The notes below the pieces were generated by a model, which saw only the letters and a program-made list of their open reading frames with translations, was not told the DNA's origin and did not search any database. A stretch of 64,000 nt of DNA, from contig NZ_AZQP01000011.1 of the NCBI RefSeq assembly GCF_000601455.1, positions 1-64,000 on the forward strand, written 5' to 3'. Below, one piece after another: positions 27,666 to 36,066 of this stretch; position 1 is the first letter of the stretch, and each line of letters starts with the position of its first letter. Source of the stretch: Fervidicella metallireducens AeB (GTDB lineage Bacteria; Bacillota; Clostridia; Clostridiales; Caloramatoraceae). A program made the translations under genes and the position numbers.

Positions 27666-28502
27666 ATGAAAATGAAGGTTGTTGCAGATAGCAGCTGCGA
27701 TTTAAATGAAAGTCTTAAAAAAGAGCTAAACATTACAAGGGTTCCTTTAAGACTTTATGTTGACGATGAGGAATTTATTGACGATGATAATCTTGATGTT
27801 TCTGATCTTATGGCAAAGGTGAGAAAATCAAGTAAAGTGGCACGTTCAGCCTGCCCATCACCTAAGGATTTTATGAATGCCTATATGGGTGATGAAAGTG
27901 TTTTTGTAGTTACAATGACATCAAGACTAAGTGGGACATACAATAGTGCAGTGATGGCTAAGGAAATCTTTTGCGAAGAAGTTAAGAATAAATTTATTCA
28001 CATTTTTGATACAAAGGGAGCATCTATAAAGGAGACCTTAGTAAGTATAAAAATTTCAGAGCTTATTAAGCAGAACTATGATGAGATGAAAATTGTAGAA
28101 AAAGTCAATGAATATATGAATGAAATGAAGTTCTATTTTAATTTAGGCTCAGTTGATACCTTGGTTAAAAACGGAAGAATAAGCAAGCTGAAAGGGATGA
28201 TTGCATCTGTATTAAACATAAAGCCTATTCTTACAGGAGATGAAGAAGGGGAAATACAGCTAGTTGAGAATGTAAGAAGTGAAAAGAAGGCTTTCAGGAG
28301 AATGATTGAGCTTATAGGTGAAAGTGGAAGTAAATTTGAAGATAAGATACTTGGAATTGCCCATTGCAATGCTAAGGAATTGGCAGAAAAATTTAAAGAT
28401 GAGGCTATGAAATTATATAACTTTAAGGATGTAATAATAGTACCAACTGGAGGGTTAAGTAGCATATATACCAATGAGGGTGGAATTCTAATAGCTTTTT
28501 AG
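27666..28502 (+). CDS. DegV-family fatty-acid-binding protein
   Basis: 278 residues. The N terminus VVADSSCDLNESL, the central VTMTSRLSGTYNSAVMA and the C-terminal VPTGGLSSIYTNEGGILIAF are DegV signatures. Members bind one fatty acid between two lobes; in Firmicutes some (FakB) present it to the FakA kinase for phosphorylation and membrane incorporation. No fakA is in this window, so kinase partnership is an inference. AAAGGAG lies eight bases before the ATG. It is a single gene between its own promoter and terminator. Confidence 0.9.
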   Translation: MKMKVVADSSCDLNESLKKELNITRVPLRLYVDDEEFIDDDNLDVSDLMAKVRKSSKVARSACPSPKDFMNAYMGDESVFVVTMTSRLSGTYNSAVMAKEIFCEEVKNKFIHIFDTKGASIKETLVSIKISELIKQNYDEMKIVEKVNEYMNEMKFYFNLGSVDTLVKNGRISKLKGMIASVLNIKPILTGDEEGEIQLVENVRSEKKAFRRMIELIGESGSKFEDKILGIAHCNAKELAEKFKDEAMKLYNFKDVIIVPTGGLSSIYTNEGGILIAF

Positions 28503-28513
28503 AAGTTATAACT

Positions 28514-28556
28514 GTAACACTATCAAATAGAAAATTTTGATAGTGTTACTTTTTTG
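28514..28556 (+). terminator. Intrinsic terminator after the degV-like gene
   Basis: GTAACACTATCAAA (28514-28527) pairs with TTTTGATAGTGTTAC (ending 28549), followed by TTTTTT. Confidence 0.85.
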
Positions 28557-28644
28557 TAAACAACAATGACATTTGTTAAATGATAAAATACTTTAAGAGT
28601 TAATAAATAAGTGCTATATTAAAATAGTGAGAAGCAAAGGTTGT

Positions 28645-28683
28645 TTGCAACAAGTACAATGTACACGTATAATGTACATTGTA
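28645..28683 (+). promoter_or_regulatory. pepD promoter with an operator palindrome over the -10
   Basis: TTGCAA (28645-28650), 17-bp spacer, TATAAT (28668-28673). A perfect inverted repeat TACAATGTACA (28655-28665) / TGTACATTGTA (28673-28683) with a 7-base centre covers the spacer and -10. A dimeric repressor bound there would exclude RNA polymerase. I do not recognise the motif's regulator. Confidence 0.65.
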
Positions 28684-28726
28684 TATTGTTAATATATATG
28701 TATAAAGCCATAAAGGGGGTAACATT

Positions 28727-30184
28727 ATGAGCAATGTATTAAAGAATTTTGAACCAAATGACGTATTTAAGTATTTTGAAGAAATTTCACAAATCCCAAG
28801 AGGTTCAGGAAATGAAAAGGCTATAAGCGACTATATGGTTAGGTTTGCAAAGGAACATAACCTAGAGGTAATCCAGGATAAGGCATATAACATAATAATT
28901 AAAAAGCCTGGCACAAAGGGTTATGAAAATGCTCCAACTGTGATTATTCAAGGTCATATGGATATGGTCTGTGAAAAGAATAAAGGAACTGAGCATGATT
29001 TTGAAAAGGATCCAATTAAATTAAGAATTGTTGATGATATGATTTATGCTACTGGAACAACTCTTGGAGCAGATAATGGAATTGCAATGGCATATGCAAT
29101 GGCTATACTTGCTTCAAAGGACATTCCACACCCACCAATTGAGGTTTTAATGACGACAGAAGAAGAAACAGGTATGGGCGGAGCTATGGCCCTTGATGCT
29201 TCACATATAAAAGGAAGAATGTTAATAAATATAGATTCTGAAGAAGAAGGAAAGCTTCTTGTTAGCTGTTCAGGTGGGGTAAGAACAACACAAAAACTAC
29301 CAATTACATGGGAAGATGTTAATCCAAACAGAGTTGCATATACAATCAGTATAAGAGGCCTTAAGGGTGGACACTCTGGTATGGAGATAGACAAAGGTAG
29401 AGGAAACTCAAACAAGATAATGGGTAGAATACTTAATGATATAAGCAGTGAATTTGATTTTGACATAAAAGAGATAAACGGCGGCTCAAAAATGAATGCT
29501 ATCCCAAGGGAAGCAGATGCTGTTATTCTTTTAAATCCAGAAGACCTTTCAAAACTTGAAGCTAGAATTGAAGAATGGAATGCAGCCCTTAAAAATGAAT
29601 TAAGAACAGCTGACCCATCAGTTGCAGTACATATTACTAAATTTGATGGAGAAATTAAAAAGGTTTTCTCAAAGGAAACTAAAGAAAAGGCTATAGCTTC
29701 ACTTGTGCTTATACCTAATGGAATACAAACAATGAGCATGGATATAGAAGGACTTGTTGAAAGTTCAACAAACCTTGGTGTTGTAGAAACTCAGGATAAT
29801 ATGATAATCTTCCAAAGTGCTGTAAGAAGTTCAGTTAAAACATTAAAGTATAACATCTTAAATCAGGCAAAGATGGTTGCAAAGGTTTTAGGAGCAGAGT
29901 TAGAGGCAGATTCAGATTATCCAGAATGGCAATATAATCCAGATTCAAAGTTAAGAACTATTTTTGAAAATGTATATAAAGAAAAGTATGGAAAAAATCC
30001 AGAAATAGTAGCTATACACGCTGGAGTAGAATGTGGATTATTCAGTGAAAAAATGGAAGGGTTAGATATGATATCATTTGGACCAGATATGGCAGATGTT
30101 CATACACCAGATGAACATATCAGCATTTCATCCATTAAGAGAACCTATGAATATCTTCTTGATGTATTAAAAGCTATAAAGTAA
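28727..30184 (+). CDS. pepD: Aminoacyl-histidine dipeptidase (M20 family)
   Basis: A 485-residue cytosolic metallopeptidase that cleaves Xaa-His and other dipeptides. M20 metal and catalytic motifs are present: IIQGHMDMVCEK (His ligand and Asp), GTTLGADNGIAMAYAMA (bridging Asp), LMTTEEETGMGGA (catalytic and ligand Glu), NIDSEEEGKL (Asp) and a late HAGVECGLF with VHTPDEHISI (His). The length matches PepD of E. coli and Gram-positive relatives. AAAGGGGGT precedes ATG. It has its own promoter with an operator-like palindrome and its own terminator. Confidence 0.95.
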   Translation: MSNVLKNFEPNDVFKYFEEISQIPRGSGNEKAISDYMVRFAKEHNLEVIQDKAYNIIIKKPGTKGYENAPTVIIQGHMDMVCEKNKGTEHDFEKDPIKLRIVDDMIYATGTTLGADNGIAMAYAMAILASKDIPHPPIEVLMTTEEETGMGGAMALDASHIKGRMLINIDSEEEGKLLVSCSGGVRTTQKLPITWEDVNPNRVAYTISIRGLKGGHSGMEIDKGRGNSNKIMGRILNDISSEFDFDIKEINGGSKMNAIPREADAVILLNPEDLSKLEARIEEWNAALKNELRTADPSVAVHITKFDGEIKKVFSKETKEKAIASLVLIPNGIQTMSMDIEGLVESSTNLGVVETQDNMIIFQSAVRSSVKTLKYNILNQAKMVAKVLGAELEADSDYPEWQYNPDSKLRTIFENVYKEKYGKNPEIVAIHAGVECGLFSEKMEGLDMISFGPDMADVHTPDEHISISSIKRTYEYLLDVLKAIK

Positions 30185-30195
30185 AACATATTTAA

Positions 30196-30246
30196 AAGGG
30201 GTGCTGCACTGACATTTTAATTGTTAGTGCGGCGGCCCTTATTTTT
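30196..30246 (+). terminator. Intrinsic terminator after pepD
   Basis: AAGGGGTGCTGCACTGACA (from 30196) pairs with the strand ending GGCGGCCCTT (30231-30240) with a few G-U or mismatched positions, followed by ATTTTTG. Confidence 0.75.
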
Positions 30247-30439
30247 GCAGATTGTTGACTATGATATCAAATTCCTTTGTAACAATGTAAAATAAATTAC
30301 ATATGATATAGTAAAAAAATATATAAACAAACAAAATATACATATTTACAAACTTGGATTTAAGTGATAGAATAAAATTAATTCAGAGTAAAACGATATG
30401 AATTAAACACAATGAATAGGGAAAGTAAATTATATGGAG

Positions 30440-30667
30440 TATACAGAGAGGAATTCCAAGGCTGAGAGAATTCTATACAGAAATATAGTTGAAGTGCCCC
30501 TAGGAGTGTTAGGCCGAAATTCAGTAGGCTGTTACGGGTTCTCCCGTTATAGAGATAGGGCATGATAGTGCCTGAATATGAGATGAGCATTTTATGCTTA
30601 AACAGAGTGGAACCGCGGAAGTTAACCTTCTGCCTCTGAGAAATCAGGGGCAGAAGGTTTTTTTATT
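30440..30667 (+). promoter_or_regulatory. Cysteine T-box riboswitch controlling cysK-cysE
   Basis: A tRNA-sensing leader. The conserved T-box GAGTGGAACCGCGG is at 30605-30618; its TGGA would pair with the acceptor end UCCA, fitting the U73 discriminator of tRNA-Cys. A TGC codon at 30495-30497 in the GAAGTGCCCC loop is the likely specifier. The terminator stem AACCTTCTGCCTCTGAG / AGGGGCAGAAGGTT (30624-30658) with a T-run follows. Uncharged tRNA-Cys should favour the antiterminator and turn on cysteine synthesis. Confidence 0.92.
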
Positions 30668-30700
30668 TAAAAATCTTAGTAACTTAAGGAGGAATTAATT

Positions 30701-31618
30701 ATGATTTTTAATAACATCTATGAAACAATAGGAAATACACCACTTGTTAGACTTAACAGGCTGGTAGAAGAGGATATGGCAGAGGTTTATGTAAAATTAG
30801 AATATTTTAATCCTGGTGGCAGTGTAAAGGACAGAGCTGCACTTTCTATGATTGAAGAAGCAGAAAAACAAGGTTTATTAAAACCAGGACATACGATAAT
30901 AGAGCCAACAAGCGGAAATACAGGAATTGGTCTAGCAATGGTTGGTGCAGCTAAAGGTTACAGGATAATATTCGTTATGCCTGAAACTATGAGTATCGAA
31001 AGAAGAAAGCTTATGAAAGCATATGGAGCAGAGATTGTTTTAACTGAAGGTGCAAAGGGCATGAGAGGTGCAATTGAAATGGCTGAAAAGCTTGCAAATG
31101 AAAATGGATATTTTATGCCTCAACAATTTAATAATCCTGCAAATCCAGCAGCACATGTAAAAACAACAGCAAGGGAAATCTTAAATCAGACTGGAGGAAA
31201 TATAGACGCCTTTGTTGCAAGTGTTGGGACTGGGGGTACAATAACAGGTATAGGTCAGGTTCTTAAGTCAGAAATTCCAGGGATTAAAATAATAGCTGTT
31301 GAGCCAAAGGATTCTCCTGTACTTTCAGGTGGTGAACCAGGGCCACACAAGATTCAGGGTATAGGAGCAGGTTTCATACCTAAAATATTAGATACTACCA
31401 TATATGATGAAATTGAAAAAATAACTACTGAAGAGGCATTTGAAACAGCCAGAAAGATGGGAAAGATGGAAGGAATACTTGTTGGAATATCATCAGGAGC
31501 TGCAATATTTGCTGCACTTAAAAAGGCAAAAAGTTTAGGCAAGGGAAAGAGAGTAGTAGTTATTGCTCCTGATACAGGTGAGAGATATTTATCAACAGAA
31601 TTGTTTGATTTGGAGTGA
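30701..31618 (+). CDS. cysK: Cysteine synthase A (O-acetylserine sulfhydrylase)
   Basis: A 305-residue PLP enzyme that makes cysteine from O-acetylserine and sulfide. [12 protein letters not shown] holds the cofactor Lys (about residue 44); [12 protein letters not shown] binds substrate carboxylate; [11 protein letters not shown] binds cofactor phosphate, and GISSGAA is the C-terminal motif. AAGGAGG precedes the ATG. It is translated behind the Cys T-box and followed five bases later by cysE, giving the enzyme pair that can form the cysteine synthase complex. Confidence 0.97.
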   Translation: MIFNNIYETIGNTPLVRLNRLVEEDMAEVYVKLEYFNPGGSVKDRAALSMIEEAEKQGLLKPGHTIIEPTSGNTGIGLAMVGAAKGYRIIFVMPETMSIERRKLMKAYGAEIVLTEGAKGMRGAIEMAEKLANENGYFMPQQFNNPANPAAHVKTTAREILNQTGGNIDAFVASVGTGGTITGIGQVLKSEIPGIKIIAVEPKDSPVLSGGEPGPHKIQGIGAGFIPKILDTTIYDEIEKITTEEAFETARKMGKMEGILVGISSGAAIFAALKKAKSLGKGKRVVVIAPDTGERYLSTELFDLE

Positions 31619-31623
31619 TTTTT

Positions 31624-32178
31624 ATGTTTAAGATATTAAGGGAAGAGATAAAAAACGTTTTAGAAAAAGACCCAGCTGCAAAAAATGCTGTTGAAGTAGT
31701 TCTTTGTTATCCAGGACTTCATGCAGTTTTAATTTATAGATTGGCTCATAAATTTTATCAGTGGAAACACTTTGTTTTAGCAAGGTTTATATCACAAATA
31801 GGAAGATTTTTAACGGGAATTGAAATTCATCCAGGAGCAAAAATAGGGAGAGGGTTGTTTATAGATCATGGCATGGGAGTTGTTATAGGGGAAACAGCGG
31901 AGATTGGAGATAATGTAACAATATTTCATGGCGTAACTTTAGGTGGTACAGGAAAGGATAAAGGAAAAAGGCATCCTACTGTTGGAAATAATGTATTAAT
32001 AGGTGCAGGGACTAAGGTTTTAGGGCCAATAACAATTGGTAATAATGTGAAAATAGGGGCTAATTCTGTTGTTCTAAAGGATGTACCATCAGATGTTACG
32101 GTAGTAGGTATACCGGGTAAAATAGTTGTACCTAAAAATAATAATATACTATACATTTATCCAGATATGGTAATCTAA
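31624..32178 (+). CDS. cysE: Serine O-acetyltransferase
   Basis: A 184-residue short-type CysE that acetylates serine with acetyl-CoA, the first step to cysteine. A helical N-terminal domain is followed by a left-handed beta helix of hexapeptide repeats: [23 protein letters not shown] contains the catalytic Asp-His pair, and [21 protein letters not shown] is a family signature. TTGGAGTGA supports ATG 31624 rather than the GTG at 31615. The C terminus ends in Ile, as needed for docking into CysK. Confidence 0.95.
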   Translation: MFKILREEIKNVLEKDPAAKNAVEVVLCYPGLHAVLIYRLAHKFYQWKHFVLARFISQIGRFLTGIEIHPGAKIGRGLFIDHGMGVVIGETAEIGDNVTIFHGVTLGGTGKDKGKRHPTVGNNVLIGAGTKVLGPITIGNNVKIGANSVVLKDVPSDVTVVGIPGKIVVPKNNNILYIYPDMVI

Positions 32179-32190
32179 AATATAAAATAT

Positions 32191-32237
32191 AAAGGTTCAC
32201 ATTTAATTTAGTTTTAAATGTGAACTTTTTTCTTTGT
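32191..32237 (+). terminator. Intrinsic terminator of the cysKE operon
   Basis: AAAGGTTCACATTTAA pairs with TTTAAATGTGAACTTT (stem about 32191-32228), followed by TTTTTTC. Confidence 0.85.
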
Positions 32238-32271
32238 TTATGAGTTAAAATAGAGATAGGAGTGATACGTA

Positions 32272-32802
32272 TTGAATGAAATAGAACTTATAAATCTTGC
32301 AAAAAAGGGTAATAAAAGTGCAATGAATACTATATTAAATAACAATCTGGGAGTCATAAAAGGATATGTTATTAAGATGACAGGAGATCCACATTTATCT
32401 CAGGATATAATTCAAGAAACCATGTTAAAGGCAATATTGAATATTGACAAATTTGAGCCTAGGGCAAAATTTTCCACATGGATGATTCGTATTGCTACAA
32501 ATATTTATAGAGATTATTTAAGAAAAAATAAAATTTATGAATTGACTGAAGTTGAAACGGCAGAAAAATATGTTGATACTGAAGATATGGTAATATCAAG
32601 ATATGAATACAAAGAAATTATGAATATCGTTATGAAGCTTTCATCGGAAAAAAGAGCAGTATTTATATTAAAACATTACTATGGTTATAAATATGAGGAG
32701 ATATCAGAAATTTTAAGCTGTCCTATAGGTACTGTTCGTTCAAGACTTCATAATGCCATAAAGTTTATAATAAAGGAACTTGAAAGAAAGGAAATGATAT
32801 AA
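32272..32802 (+). CDS. sigY: ECF RNA polymerase sigma factor (SigY-like)
   Basis: A 176-residue sigma-70 family protein of the extracytoplasmic-function group. Region 2 is seen in HLSQDIIQETMLKAILNIDKFEPRAKFSTWMIRIATNIYRDYL, and region 4 in MKLSSEKRAVFILKHYYGYKYEEISEILSCPIGTVRSRLHNAIK with its helix-turn-helix. The start is TTG after AGGAGTGAT. The following genes match the order and type of the Bacillus subtilis sigY-yxlC-yxlD-yxlE-yxlF-yxlG operon, which is the basis for the SigY assignment. It probably directs its own operon, as SigY does. Confidence 0.85.
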   Translation: MNEIELINLAKKGNKSAMNTILNNNLGVIKGYVIKMTGDPHLSQDIIQETMLKAILNIDKFEPRAKFSTWMIRIATNIYRDYLRKNKIYELTEVETAEKYVDTEDMVISRYEYKEIMNIVMKLSSEKRAVFILKHYYGYKYEEISEILSCPIGTVRSRLHNAIKFIIKELERKEMI

Positions 32803-32804
32803 CT

Positions 32805-33200
32805 ATGAATTTAAAAGAAAAGGAAGAATATGTGATTGACGAATTTTATAATGAAAATGAGTATTCTTATAAAATTAAATCAAATGACGAAGAATGTGAT
32901 GAAATTAGAAAAAAACTAGATTTGGTTCATAAGAAATTAAGTGTTTTAGATAAAGATTTTGACGATATTAACATTGATATTATGGCAGTTATAGAAAAAG
33001 CTGATGAGATAAAAGAAAGAAAAAGGCTGAAAAAGGATTTAGTCAAATTTGTTCTAACAGCTGTAATTATACTATCATTTTATACTTATGCCATAGTTTT
33101 AGCGGGTAGCAGGACTTTTATAATATTTCAGATTTTATGCACTAGTTTTATGCCATGGTTAATTATACCTATTACATTAAGGAGAAGGGGTGAAATATAA
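32805..33200 (+). CDS. YxlC-like putative anti-sigma factor
   Basis: 131 residues: an acidic helical N-terminal region (1-80) and two C-terminal membrane helices (about 83-100 and 104-122). It starts three bases after the sigma gene and takes the place of yxlC (DUF5345), a small two-helix membrane protein that restrains SigY. No zinc-binding anti-sigma motif (HxxxCxxC) is present. Position and topology suggest it holds the sigma factor at the membrane; the assignment rests mainly on context. Confidence 0.65.
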   Translation: MNLKEKEEYVIDEFYNENEYSYKIKSNDEECDEIRKKLDLVHKKLSVLDKDFDDINIDIMAVIEKADEIKERKRLKKDLVKFVLTAVIILSFYTYAIVLAGSRTFIIFQILCTSFMPWLIIPITLRRRGEI

Positions 33201-33409
33201 TGCAGTTTTCACAAAGGGAATTGTTTATTTTGCTATTTATAGTAATTCCAATTTTATTGATACAGGGTTCATGGATTTTTTATGATGCAAGAAAAAGAGG
33301 GGAAAAATATTATTGGCTATGGGGCATTTTTGGACTTCTTAATACACCAGGAAATCTTATAATATATTTGATAGTTACAAGAATAATAAATAAGAATTTT
33401 AAAAAATAG
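33200..33409 (+). CDS. YxlD-like small membrane protein
   Basis: 69 residues with two membrane helices (about 8-26 and 39-60). It overlaps the end of the yxlC-like gene by one base (TAATG). SWIFYDARKRGEKYYWLWGIFGLLNTPGNLIIYL has the pattern of the small proteins encoded after yxlC; in B. subtilis YxlD and YxlE keep SigY inactive. GAAGGGGTGA precedes the ATG. The function is inferred from operon order. Confidence 0.65.
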   Translation: MQFSQRELFILLFIVIPILLIQGSWIFYDARKRGEKYYWLWGIFGLLNTPGNLIIYLIVTRIINKNFKK

Positions 33410-33459
33410 ATTATTTTTATGCAATAACCTTCAAAAGCCCGTAAATTTGTAGACAGCCT

Positions 33460-33485
33460 AAAACTGCGTTCTCGCAGTTTTTTTA
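33460..33485 (+). terminator. Internal terminator in the sigY-like operon
   Basis: AAAACTGCG (33460-33468) and CGCAGTTTT (33473-33481) form a perfect stem with loop TTCT, followed by TTTT. It lies between the yxlD-like and yxlE-like genes, so the regulatory and ABC-transporter halves can be expressed unequally. Confidence 0.75.
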
Positions 33486-33558
33486 ATTTGATGAACCTTT
33501 TTTGTTTTAATTCGTTTAATCAGTGAGAATAAATAATTTATGATCAGGAGGAATTAAA

Positions 33559-33765
33559 ATGTTAGAAGGAATGAGCAATATTGAAATTTTGAAGCTTTTT
33601 GCACCAGTAATCGGGATGCAAATCATACTTATGGTATTCTGTTTAATCAAACTAAGAAATGACAGGGTAAAGTGGTTTCCAAAGTGGCTATGGGCAGTAT
33701 TAATAATTTCCACGGGGCTTCTAGGGCCAATTGTATACTTATTATTTGGAAGAGAGAGGGATTAA
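33559..33765 (+). CDS. YxlE-like PLDc_N-type small membrane protein
   Basis: 68 residues with two membrane helices. LWAVLIISTGLLGPIVYLLFGRE is the phospholipase-D N-terminal-like (PLDc_N) motif found in YxlE and other short regulators. AGGAGGAATTAAA precedes the ATG. It starts the part of the operon that holds the ABC transporter and is separated from the upstream genes by the internal terminator. Confidence 0.75.
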   Translation: MLEGMSNIEILKLFAPVIGMQIILMVFCLIKLRNDRVKWFPKWLWAVLIISTGLLGPIVYLLFGRERD

Positions 33766-33766
33766 C

Positions 33767-34693
33767 TTGATAAAGATAGATAACTTATATAAAAAATATG
33801 GAAATTTTGAAGCTTTAAAAGGTATATCCTTTGAAATAAAAAAGGGCAGTATTCATGGATTTCTGGGACCCAATGGAGCAGGAAAAACCACCACAATGAA
33901 TATATTATCAGGACTTATCGATTATGATATGGGAAATATATTTTATTACGATTTAGAATTTAAAAAGAATAGAAAGGATTTATTAAAAAAAATAGGGTAT
34001 CTTCCCCAAACACCGGTCTTTTACTCTTATATGAATGCAATTGAGTATTTGGGTTTCATTGGAGAAATAAATGGTTTATCTAAAAGGGAAGTGAAATCAA
34101 AGACAGAGGAATTATTGAATTTAGTTAAGTTAGACAGGGCAAAGAATAAAAAAATTGCAGCTTATTCAGGAGGAATGAAGCAAAGACTTGGCATAGCAGT
34201 TGCTTTATTTAATAATCCAGAGTTTTTAATTTTAGATGAACCGACATCTGCCTTAGATCCAGAGGGTAGAATGGAGGTGTTAGAGTTTGTAAAAAAACTA
34301 AAGGATACAGGAACTACCATCTTATTATCAACTCACATCTTAGGTGATGTTGAGAGGGTTTGTGACGATGTAAGCATAATAGACAGAGGTCAATTATTAG
34401 TTTGTAAGAATATAGAGAAATTAAAAAATGAGTATATTCAGCCTGTTATTGATATAGAGTTTGAGAAAAATTGTTCAAATATAGCTGAGGAATTAAAAAA
34501 TATTGATTGGATTGAAAACGTAAAGGTAAACAATAAAAATGTTAGAATCTTTGTATCTGATTTGTGTGAGGCAAAAAGGGAGTTGATAAATTTAATAGTT
34601 AATAGAAATAATCCCATTGTTGCCTACAATATTCGAAAAAGCGATCTAGAGGATGTATTTATGAGGTTGGTGAATAAAAATGAAGACATTTAA
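33767..34693 (+). CDS. ABC transporter ATP-binding protein (YxlF-like)
   Basis: A 308-residue ATPase. Walker A GPNGAGKTT, Q-loop YLPQTPVF, signature YSGGMKQRLGIA, Walker [15 protein letters not shown] and H-loop STH are all intact; a C-terminal domain of about 90 residues follows, as in ABC-2 type exporters. The start is the TTG at 33767, one base after the yxlE-like stop; the frame is open further into that gene without a site. It overlaps the permease gene by 14 bases. The pair forms a YxlFG-type exporter of unknown substrate. Confidence 0.92.
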   Translation: MIKIDNLYKKYGNFEALKGISFEIKKGSIHGFLGPNGAGKTTTMNILSGLIDYDMGNIFYYDLEFKKNRKDLLKKIGYLPQTPVFYSYMNAIEYLGFIGEINGLSKREVKSKTEELLNLVKLDRAKNKKIAAYSGGMKQRLGIAVALFNNPEFLILDEPTSALDPEGRMEVLEFVKKLKDTGTTILLSTHILGDVERVCDDVSIIDRGQLLVCKNIEKLKNEYIQPVIDIEFEKNCSNIAEELKNIDWIENVKVNNKNVRIFVSDLCEAKRELINLIVNRNNPIVAYNIRKSDLEDVFMRLVNKNEDI

Positions 34694-35435
34694 AGCATAT
34701 TTTAAGAAGGAAGTCATAGAATCAATCAGACACTATAGATATATTGTTTTAGGGGTAGGTATTATGGCATTTGCAATATTTGATCCATTTATGTTGAAAT
34801 TACTACCAAAAATTTTAGAAAATCAAGTGCCAGGAAATATACTGGATTATTTTAAAATAACACCCAAATATGCGGTGAATAATTATATAAAGGATCTATC
34901 ACAGATAGGTTTGCTTTTTGTAATTTTCTCAATTTCAGGTACTCTGAGTGAAGAAATCTATTCGCAAAAATTAATTTTTCCTTATACAAAGGGAAGTAGC
35001 CCCCAAGGAATAGTTTTGGCAAAAGCAATTCACTTTATTATTACAGAATTGATTTTTACATTTATAGGATTTTTAATTGCCTTTTATTATAGTGGAATTC
35101 TTTTTAAAGGGGAAAAAAATACCTTAAATGAGATTATGATAGCAGCTTTATTAATGGGTGTATATTATATTTTTAATATAGCATTGGTCACTTTTTTCAG
35201 CGGATTCTGTAAAAAAAATATTGTATCCGGGTTTATAGTGCTGACAATAAATTTTATATCAATACCTGTTTCAGGTGTGAAAACACTCGATAAATTTATT
35301 CCTTATAGTTTGGTTAAGGCTGCCTATTTATTTTCAATAGACAAGCATTTAACAACAATAATTATGGCTGTGAGTTACAGCATCGTACTGATTATACTAA
35401 GCATTTTACGCATGAAAAAAGTGGAAGTTATATAA
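34680..35435 (+). CDS. ABC-2 type permease (YxlG-like)
   Basis: A 251-residue membrane protein with six helices in the ABC-2 pattern (a first helix after a short cytoplasmic N terminus, then two groups). FSISGTLSEEIYSQKLIFPYTKGSSPQGIVLAKAI is the conserved region between helices 2 and 3. It is translationally coupled to the ATPase upstream. In B. subtilis the corresponding YxlG works with YxlF; the cargo is unknown. Confidence 0.85.
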   Translation: MKTFKAYFKKEVIESIRHYRYIVLGVGIMAFAIFDPFMLKLLPKILENQVPGNILDYFKITPKYAVNNYIKDLSQIGLLFVIFSISGTLSEEIYSQKLIFPYTKGSSPQGIVLAKAIHFIITELIFTFIGFLIAFYYSGILFKGEKNTLNEIMIAALLMGVYYIFNIALVTFFSGFCKKNIVSGFIVLTINFISIPVSGVKTLDKFIPYSLVKAAYLFSIDKHLTTIIMAVSYSIVLIILSILRMKKVEVI

Positions 35436-35582
35436 CGTTATAACAAAACTTGTATTTATTTAAATATAAAAATATGAATAAAGGATTTTAATGCACCTGT
35501 GAAGAATATATTACATTGTTGTTGATTTAACGGATACTAATTAAGGATAAAATTAAATTAATGGTATATTGGAGGGGTGCAT

Positions 35583-35804
35583 ATGAACAATTTTATAATG
35601 ATGATAATAATGCAGTTAAGTAGTTTATCTATTCCCTTTGGAATTGGCACTATATTAATTGTTTTAAGTTCAATTATAAAGAGAAGAGATGAAAGATTAG
35701 CGAAGTATAGTAAAGTTGTAGGTATAATCATTTCTGCAATTCCTGTTGTAACATTAGCGTGCTATATAATCATCTACTTTATGAATAGTGGAGGTTTACA
35801 ATAG
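35583..35804 (+). CDS. Small two-helix membrane protein
   Basis: 73 residues, nearly all hydrophobic, with a basic loop IKRRDERLAKYSK between two helices (about 10-30 and 47-68). GGAGGGGTG precedes ATG 35583. It lies 147 bases after the permease gene and may close the operon or be separate. I do not recognise the family. Its strong site and clear topology argue that it is real. Confidence 0.6.
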   Translation: MNNFIMMIIMQLSSLSIPFGIGTILIVLSSIIKRRDERLAKYSKVVGIIISAIPVVTLACYIIIYFMNSGGLQ

Positions 35805-35844
35805 AAAAGATAAATAAGTATTGCAAAATCAACAACTAAAATCA

Positions 35845-36066
35845 AGGGACATTTAACAACTGTTTCTAGCAAATGAGTAACATCTTCTTTCAAAGGGAAT
35901 GCCTATTGGAAATAAACTTTGAAAGAAGATATTTTTTATCCTCATAATATGTAAAAAACAAGGAAGATGGTTAGACTTACTCATCTTCCTTGTTTTTAAG
36001 GATTTAGGGGATAGTAGGGCTCTTGAATTAACCATGGTATGAATAGATAAATTGTTAACTGTCCCT
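35845..36066 (+). mobile_element. Non-autonomous relative of the REP-associated transposase elements (222 bp)
   Basis: The ends AGGGACATTTAACAA (35845-35859) and TTGTTAACTGTCCCT (36052-36066) form near-perfect terminal inverted repeats. The left part matches the 5' flank of the transposase genes at 55565 and 62654: the hairpin AACATCTTCTTTCAAAG (35879-35895) / CTTTGAAAGAAGATATT (35917-35933), then TTTTTTATC where the autonomous copies have TTTTTTATG as start codon. The coding part is missing. It abuts the 3' end of the chemoreceptor gene. Confidence 0.7.
35954..35997. terminator. Bidirectional terminator inside the small element
   Basis: Perfect 16-bp arms AAAAACAAGGAAGATG / CATCTTCCTTGTTTTT with a 12-base loop. 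Either strand gives a stem followed by Ts. It can terminate the chemoreceptor transcript. Confidence 0.75.

Noticed and set aside
28655-28683. Inverted repeat before pepD as a terminator
   Set aside because: It overlaps a promoter with ideal spacing and has no T-run after it, so an operator fits better.
29044-29739. Long minus-strand ORF of 231 codons opposite pepD
   Set aside because: It is wholly inside the strongly supported pepD frame, has no ribosome binding site and resembles no known family.
35853-36035. Minus-strand ORF of 60 codons
   Set aside because: It lies inside the 222-bp mobile relative and only reads its hairpin; its similarity to the ORF at 63518-63775 comes from shared element DNA.
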